Of a stretch of 64,000 nucleotides of DNA, positions 58,565-64,000 are shown piece after piece; positions within the stretch are counted from its first letter, which is position 1, and each line of letters opens with the position of its first letter. The stretch lies in assembly GCA_024364735.1 (NCBI GenBank), contig JAGFNQ010008760.1:1-64000 (forward strand). The letters run 5' to 3'. A program made the translations under genes and the position numbers. The notes beneath the pieces were generated by a model. That model had not been told where the DNA came from, did no database searches, and saw nothing but the letters and a program-made list of their open reading frames with translations. Source of the DNA: Boesenbergia rotunda (Eukaryota > Streptophyta > Magnoliopsida > Zingiberales > Zingiberaceae).

Positions 58565-60030
58565 TATAAGCAAAAAAAATATGTTTTTGAAAGTGATAGT
58601 ATCATATTTTCATAAAACAAAAAATGAGAAAAAAGTTCCTTATGTTTTCAAAAAATACAGTGCATGAAAACATATTATTTTGTTATTAAATAATTCTTTT
58701 AATTTGACCTCCCCATAAACATGACCCAGTCCTAGGAAGCTTGTTGACTAGAAGTGCTCTTCCTCTGAGTCTTAAGGTTTGATTCAAATCATAAGAATAT
58801 CTAATAATTTTGAAAGCAAACAAAGTCTTTTGAAGGACATTTTTGAATGATAAGAAAACATTTTAAGGTGCATTCTGAACTGATGATAATTTTAAAGCAC
58901 AGATTTCAAAAAAATATTTTGTAATAAGTGTTTGAGACATTTTTGAAAATATATTTTGAAATGATAGTGATATAACATTGTTTTTGAAACAATTTTGAAA
59001 GCCTTATTTTGAGATGATAAATTTTAAAACATAAGGTTTAAAAAGAAAACAAAAAAATACCCCCTGTTTCCGACACCGTATGACTCTATCTAAGTGTCTT
59101 AAGGGACTCTAGTGTTGACCTAAAAAGGCTTGTGTCTAATTGTGTAGGTCAAACACTTTTTCGAAAAGATATAATTTTGAAAATTTATAATATATAAACA
59201 ACCAGACAAGAATGAAATCCATAAAAATATTATTATGTTAAAGCACTATTTTGAAAATAGATTTTTAGAAAAAATATTCTAAGAATTTTGGAAACCCATT
59301 TTTGAAAAACATTTTTCAATTTATTAGTCCTTAACATCTCACCCATTTTAGATGTCTCAGTACAAGCAAGAATGGTTACTTTATGAGTGTATTGTGAGAT
59401 GCTTAAATAATTTTTCTTTGAATTTAAATGTAAGATTTAAATAAAACTTGTGTTAGATTTAAATTTATCAAATTGTAAATTGAATTTGAGTTCCGATAAT
59501 TGGCTTCTAGGTCTTGGCGAGGCACAGAGGCCTTCTTTGGCCGTAGCCTTATTAGAGCAACAACCCTTTCCTTGACAAAGTCTTTTATCGAAAGTTCATT
59601 TTCAAATTTCTTCTTGAAAAATTTTGGTCTAACTAGCTTAGGTTTTGGATCGGTAGCTTCGGCTAGTTCCACCAGACTAAACAAACCATGTAAGGTGCGC
59701 CTTACCTTACTTGACCTTATTAGAAGGGCTTCCCTAACGTACTATCATCTCACCTCCACCTAATACTAGGTTGTTCAAGTTTCAACTAGTCTTTTTCCTA
59801 TAACCATTCTAAATCATGCATAAAATTAAACATGAAAGACATGACATATATTTTTTTAAAAAAAGCAGATGCATGAAGGTTATGCATGAGTCAAACAATT
59901 CAAATCATTTTACTTAAGTTTCTAATAAGATATCAAATTCCCGATTTGATATATGTCATGTGAACCCGCGAATATGCCAACCCACTTTGACATATTTAAT
60001 TTTATTAAACTAATTGTTGCAGTTTGGGTA
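58565..60030. other. untranslated interior of element G
   Basis: No gene seen. A block at 58690-58810 resembles 55205-55325 on the other side of the solo LTR (CTAGGAAGCTTGTTGACTA against TTAGGAAACCTTGTTAACTA), so the G interior contains an old internal duplication. Confidence 0.55.
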
Positions 60031-60039
60031 AGATTTTAT

Positions 60040-60480
60040 TTAATTCGAATTTAAGATATTTAAGAATTAATTGGATTTAAGTTAATCAAAGTTAAATTAA
60101 TTAAGAATTAATTGATGTTGAATTAATTAAGAATTAATTGAGGTTAAATTAATTAAGAATTAATTGATATTGAATTAATTAAGGATTAATTAAAGTTAAA
60201 TTAATAAAGGATTAATTAAAATTAAATTAAGTAATAATTAAGTAAAATTGACTTAATTAACGATTAAATTAAAGTTAAATTAATTAAGGAATAATTAAAG
60301 TTAAATTAATTAATGATTAATTAAAGTTAAATTAATTAAGATTTAATTAAAGGTTGAAATAATTAAGTTAAAAATTGTTAAGATTTTATTATGTTTTACA
60401 TAATTAAGTTAAAAATAGTTAAGATTTAATTAAGGTTGAAATAATTAACATAAAAATTGTTCTGATTTAATTAGATTTAG
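60040..60480. repeat. AT-rich tandem repeat of TTAATTAAGAATTAATTG
   Basis: About fifteen degenerate units of 24-30 bp, most with AAGTTAAATTAATTAAG. It follows the end of the G gag on the minus strand. Confidence 0.85.
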
Positions 60481-60576
60481 ATTTCAAAATTTCTGGGTTA
60501 ATTAATAGTTGTGGTTTTAGTTTCATCATCTTCATTATTTCAAAAAATTTTGATTTATTTACTATTTCTTCTTTAT

Positions 60577-61629
60577 TTAACATTTCAGTTTTTCTAACAA
60601 TTCTGATTTGTTTGAATTTTTATAAATTTTATTAACTGTAGACTTGATTCTAGAAAATTCAATTTCCTCCTCATCCTCTTCATCAAAATCATATCCCTTT
60701 ATATCTTCATAATAAGTAGAGTAGTTTTCTGGGCTACTAGTTAATATTTTATAATTTTCTTCAGGATTATCCAAGAAATTAATAATTAAATTATTATCTA
60801 AAAATATTTCATCTCCATTATCCTCAGAAATATCAGAGTTAATTTCATCCTTATCCTCAGAAATATCTTCAATAAAATTATCCTTATCCTCTGAAATATT
60901 TTCAGAAAAATCATCCTTATCCTCAGAAATATGTTCAATAATTTCAGAATTGTTTTCAAGATTATCTTCAAAATTTTCAGACTTTTCAGAATTAATATTA
61001 TCAAAATTTTCAGAATTAATATTTTCAGAATTAATATTATCAGAATTTTTAGAATTAATATTATTAGAATTTTCAGCATTAATATTATCAGAATTTTTAG
61101 AATTAATATTATTAGAATTTTCAGAATTAATATTATCAGAATTTTCAAAATGAATATTATCATAATTTATTTTAGAAATTATTGAATTGACATTAAGGAT
61201 TAAAAAGTTAATTTATGATATTTTAACATTATCTACATTTTGTAATTGGTTATGCAAAATATTGATTTGACTATTCACAAAGTTTAATTTTTCAGAAAAA
61301 ATATCAAAGTTATCTACATAAGATCGTGCAGGAATTTGAAAATCTTTTCGAACGTAAATTTTTCGTACCTTTGTCAGACACTGATTCTTGTAGTGTCCAT
61401 ACTTTTCGCATTTGATGTAACTTTTGTCCCGTTGGACTCCGGGTGCTGGTACTTCCTTTGTCGTCGGTGGTGTAGACTGAGTCTTACGAGTAGGACACTG
61501 ATTTTTATAGTGTCCTCTCTCCCTGCACTTAAAACACGTAATATGAAATTTAAAAATTGACATTCTTAAAAGAAAATATACCTGATTCACCACTAGGATC
61601 CCCCTTAACTCCTGACGTCTTTGCTCCAT
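60577..61629 (-). pseudogene. gag: gag of element G, shortened and with one stop
   Basis: One minus-strand frame of about 351 codons with a TAA at 61213-61215. Near the N terminus is a CCHC knuckle CFKCRERGHYKNQC (residues 32-45); a second, at about 71-84, has Tyr in place of its first Cys (YIKCEKYGHYKNQC). After the stop is an Asn/Asp/Ser repeat with an eight-residue period (INSENSDN type, about 61160-60990), then an acidic region (SEDKDEINSD, DFDEEDEEEIEF). The capsid-like N-terminal domain present in element E is missing: the frame starts within 45 bases of the primer site. RNA binding may be the only Gag property it ever kept. Confidence 0.75.
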
Positions 61630-61658
61630 CGGCTGTTAGTCCGGTGAAGAGCTACCAG

Positions 61659-61670
61659 GCTCTGATACCA
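61659..61670 (-). other. primer-binding site of element G
   Basis: GCTCTGATACCA two bases from the LTR edge at 61673; same tRNA as M and E. Confidence 0.85.
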
Positions 61671-61672
61671 CT

Positions 61673-63066
61673 TGTGGGGACCGGTGCCGTTGATAGGGGG
61701 GGTGAATATCGACCGTAAAAACTTCGTAGAAACTTCGTAAACTTTCGATCGTTCATTCTGGTCATAGAGTTAGTAGCAGCGGAAAATAGAAAACCGAACA
61801 AAAATAGAACTCATAGGGCACACGGATTTTAATTGGTTCCCAACCCCCCAGGGTCAGTACATCCAAGGCCTAAGCACGGGAAACGCCCATCCACTAATGG
61901 TCTCCTTTCCGGACTTTCTGGAGGCGGAGAAACCCATCTTACAGTGCACGTTTCTACTATAAAAAATATACGAAAATTAAGTGCAGAAAAGTAAAAGCAA
62001 ACCAAAATATAAAAGGTCAAAGACTCGGCCGATCTGGAACTCTGAAGTGCCGTGCACTTCCTCCCGGAGTCTCCTTGGTCGTAGAGCTTCGTCTTTAGCG
62101 CTTTGTCGTCACTTGGAAAGCTCAGAATGATATTAGAATTGTTGTACTGAGTTGAAGGGTCGAAGCCCCTTTTATAGGTTCTTTACTGGGCGCCTGTGAT
62201 CAATGAGGCACCTCATACATCTTGGTCAAACTCCATCCTTGCGTCGAACTCGCAGTAGAGATAAATCTTCCCTTCACAGGCGCCTGACCCATACAGGGTG
62301 CCTGTGATCTCTTAGGCGCCTGTGTTAACAGGCTCCTGGGAGGTGGCTGCCCAGTCCACGGCGCCCTACATCTCTAGGGTGCCTGTTTCAATATGGGCGC
62401 CCTAGAGTGCTTCTTCCAGGTTGCTTTGTGTTCGCTTGCTTGCCTTGTTTCCAACTTTTAGGTACATGCAATACAATCAATGACAAGACAAACATGCAAA
62501 TAATCTTAACCTTAAGGACTCGGTTCTGACTTCGGATTTCCCGCAAAATCCTAGGTCGAACCGACGCCTAAGTTCCCATCCCAGGGAAAACACCTTTCAC
62601 CTACTCCTTTCAGTAGACGGTTGCCACCCGGGACCTCCGGTTGGACTTTTTACTTAGCCTTCGAGACTCCCGGATCTCGAGACGTCCGATCGTCGACCCG
62701 TCTCTACTTCTGTCCTTAGTCATCACTCAGCTAAGTTGCTCAATCCCTTGGACCAAGACTTCGTGCCCAAACCCTAGGTCCAGGACTTCGATGCCCAACC
62801 CTCGGCTAGGACATAGTGCCCAATTCCTCGAATCAGCACTTTGTGCCCAACCCTTGGTCAGGTCATAGGTGCCCAACCCTCGGCCAGGACTTAGTGCCCA
62901 ATTCTTCGAACCAGGACTTCGTGCCTAGGATAACTAGGACTTTGGTTCATTTTGGTACTCTTTTCTTAACTCACCCTTCCCTTGTTCAATGTATCACTAA
63001 CTTAAGCATATTGTTAAATATTGAAACACTCAGAGGAGGACATCACTGATGCAACTTGCACCAACA
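61673..63066 (-). repeat. 5' LTR of element G (1394 bp)
   Basis: TGTGGGGACCGGTGCC to TTGCACCAACA. Somewhat shorter than the 3' LTR because of fewer units in the GCCCAACCCTCGGCCAGGAC-type array near its right end. Confidence 0.9.
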
Positions 63067-64000
63067 CTACTATCTCTTTTTGTAGTGGTGGTGACAGTGA
63101 TGATAGGGACATCAAGGTTGCGCAAGTCTTTCTACTTAACACATCAGCCACATTATTCTCTTTACTAGGGTGGTAGAGGATTTCACAGTCATAATCTTTG
63201 AATAACTCTAGCCACTTTCGCTGTCTCATATTTAGATCCTTCTGAGTGAAGAAATATCTCAGAAACTAGTGATCTGTGTAAATCATGCACTGGACTCCGT
63301 ACAGATAATGTCTCCACATTTTGAGAGTGAAGACTACTGCAGCTAACTCAAGATCATGAGTAGGGTAGTTCTTTTTATAATCCTTGAGTTGCCTGGAAGC
63401 ATAAGCAATGACCTTGCCTTCTTGCATGAGTACAGCTTCAAGTCCCAGCTTTGATGCATCACTATATATGTCAAAGCTTCTATCACTTTTTGGAACTGTA
63501 AGAATTGGAACACTTGTCAATCTTTTCTTTAGCTCAGTAAAACTCTGCTCACAATCATCAGTCCACTCATATTTCTTATTCTTTCTGGTAAGGGCTGTTA
63601 GTGGAGAAGCTATCTTTGAAAAGTCCTCCGCGAATCTTCTGTAATACCCTACTAAACCCAGAAAGCTTCTGATCTCATAGGCATTCTTTGGTCTACCCCA
63701 GTTACTAACTGCTTCAATCTTTGCTGGATCTACCATAATACCTTCCTTGGAAATGATGTGGCCTAGAAAAGCCACTTGGTCAAGCCATAATTCACACTTG
63801 GCAAGCTTAGCATACAATTTCTTCTACTGTAAGGTTTTCAATACTACCCTTAGATGTTCGTCATGTTCTTCATGAGACTTTCAATGAAGACTATGTCGAA
63901 CTTATCAAGAAGCTCCTTGAATACTCAATTCATTAGATCCATGAATATTGCAGGGGTGTTTGTCACTCGAAAGGGCATGACTACAAACTCGTAGTGTCCA
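63067..64000 (-). pseudogene. gypsy R reverse transcriptase and RNase H, broken, runs off the window
   Basis: Minus strand. 63817-63266 covers the thumb of the reverse transcriptase (AKCELWLDQVAFLGHIIS, FLGLVGYYRRF) and RNase H (DASKLGLEAVLMQEGKVIAYASRQL). After a TAG at 63266-63268 the same frame goes on to 63070 (KWLELFKDYDCEILYHPSKENNVADVLSRK). Near 63860-63900 the catalytic YVDD region is damaged: FIES is read where FVDD is expected. The rest of the enzyme is beyond the window. Integrase of the same gene is at 51366-52610. Confidence 0.9.

Larger units (their letters stand above)
52611..63066 (-). mobile_element. non-autonomous gag-only LTR element G
   Basis: 3' LTR 52611-54086, polypurine tract, interior, gag (60577-61629), primer site and 5' LTR 61673-63066. 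It sits inside the pol gene of gypsy R; flanks are CAACT (52606-52610) and CTACT (63067-63071), a 5-bp duplication with one mismatch. The interior has no polymerase domains but long tandem arrays, and a 3.2-kb gypsy solo LTR inserted at 55333. Same general class as element E. Confidence 0.88.

Noticed and set aside
60931..61185. Ile/Asn/Arg-rich open frames on both strands
   Set aside because: Shadow frames of the Asn/Ser repeat of the G gag, which is the frame continuous with the zinc knuckles.

Overview
The window is a repeat-packed piece of a flowering-plant nuclear genome. The evidence is plant-type Ty1/copia and Ty3/gypsy LTR retrotransposons, a CACTA (En/Spm) DNA transposon with split coding regions, and two tRNA-derived SINEs. 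I found no convincing host gene, rRNA gene, tRNA gene or CRISPR. The species cannot be told from the sequence. Family letters below (M, E, S, G, R) are local labels, not database names.

Layout. 1-3.6 kb: 3' part of a plus-strand copia element (copia-1) and its LTR. 3.6-8.3 kb: a G-type LTR fragment, then leader, primer-binding site and LTR of a minus-strand copia (M1), then a plus-strand M-type LTR piece. 8.4-8.65 kb: a SINE. 9.2-18.6 kb: a plus-strand Tat/Ogre-like gypsy (LTR, gag, protease) whose LTR is broken by an M-type LTR piece, itself broken by a minus-strand element E (LTR, gag, an extra ORF, no pol). 18.6-20.9 kb: LTR pieces with a solo LTR (S) flanked by AGAAG. 21.2-26.5 kb: LTR and integrase/RNase H of a minus-strand chromovirus-like gypsy; its LTR contains a 621-bp element with 23-bp terminal inverted repeats and CAGGT target duplications.

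26.5-48.4 kb: a second minus-strand M copia (M2), inserted into the RNase H region of that gypsy, whose reading frame resumes at 48.4 kb. M2 hosts copia-2 (about 29.9-37.4 kb), a SINE (39380-39607, 17-bp target duplication) and a 7659-bp CACTA element (39727-47385, ATC duplication). 48.4-49.7 kb: the rest of the gypsy pol. 49.7-64 kb: a second minus-strand gypsy (R) split by gag-only element G (52611-63066), which itself holds a 3.2-kb gypsy solo LTR (55333-58559, AATTC duplication).

Nearly all coding regions are decayed. The exceptions are the gag of E (14192-15628) and the five-exon TNPA-like gene of the CACTA element (44562-46015), both fully open. Elements E and G keep LTRs, primer-binding site, polypurine tract and gag but no polymerase, so they would depend on another element for reverse transcription. 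Among the observations most worth following are family-specific palindrome arrays just upstream of the TATA box in the E, S and G LTRs, the 621-bp inverted-repeat element, and two different SINEs sharing a 3' terminal hairpin.
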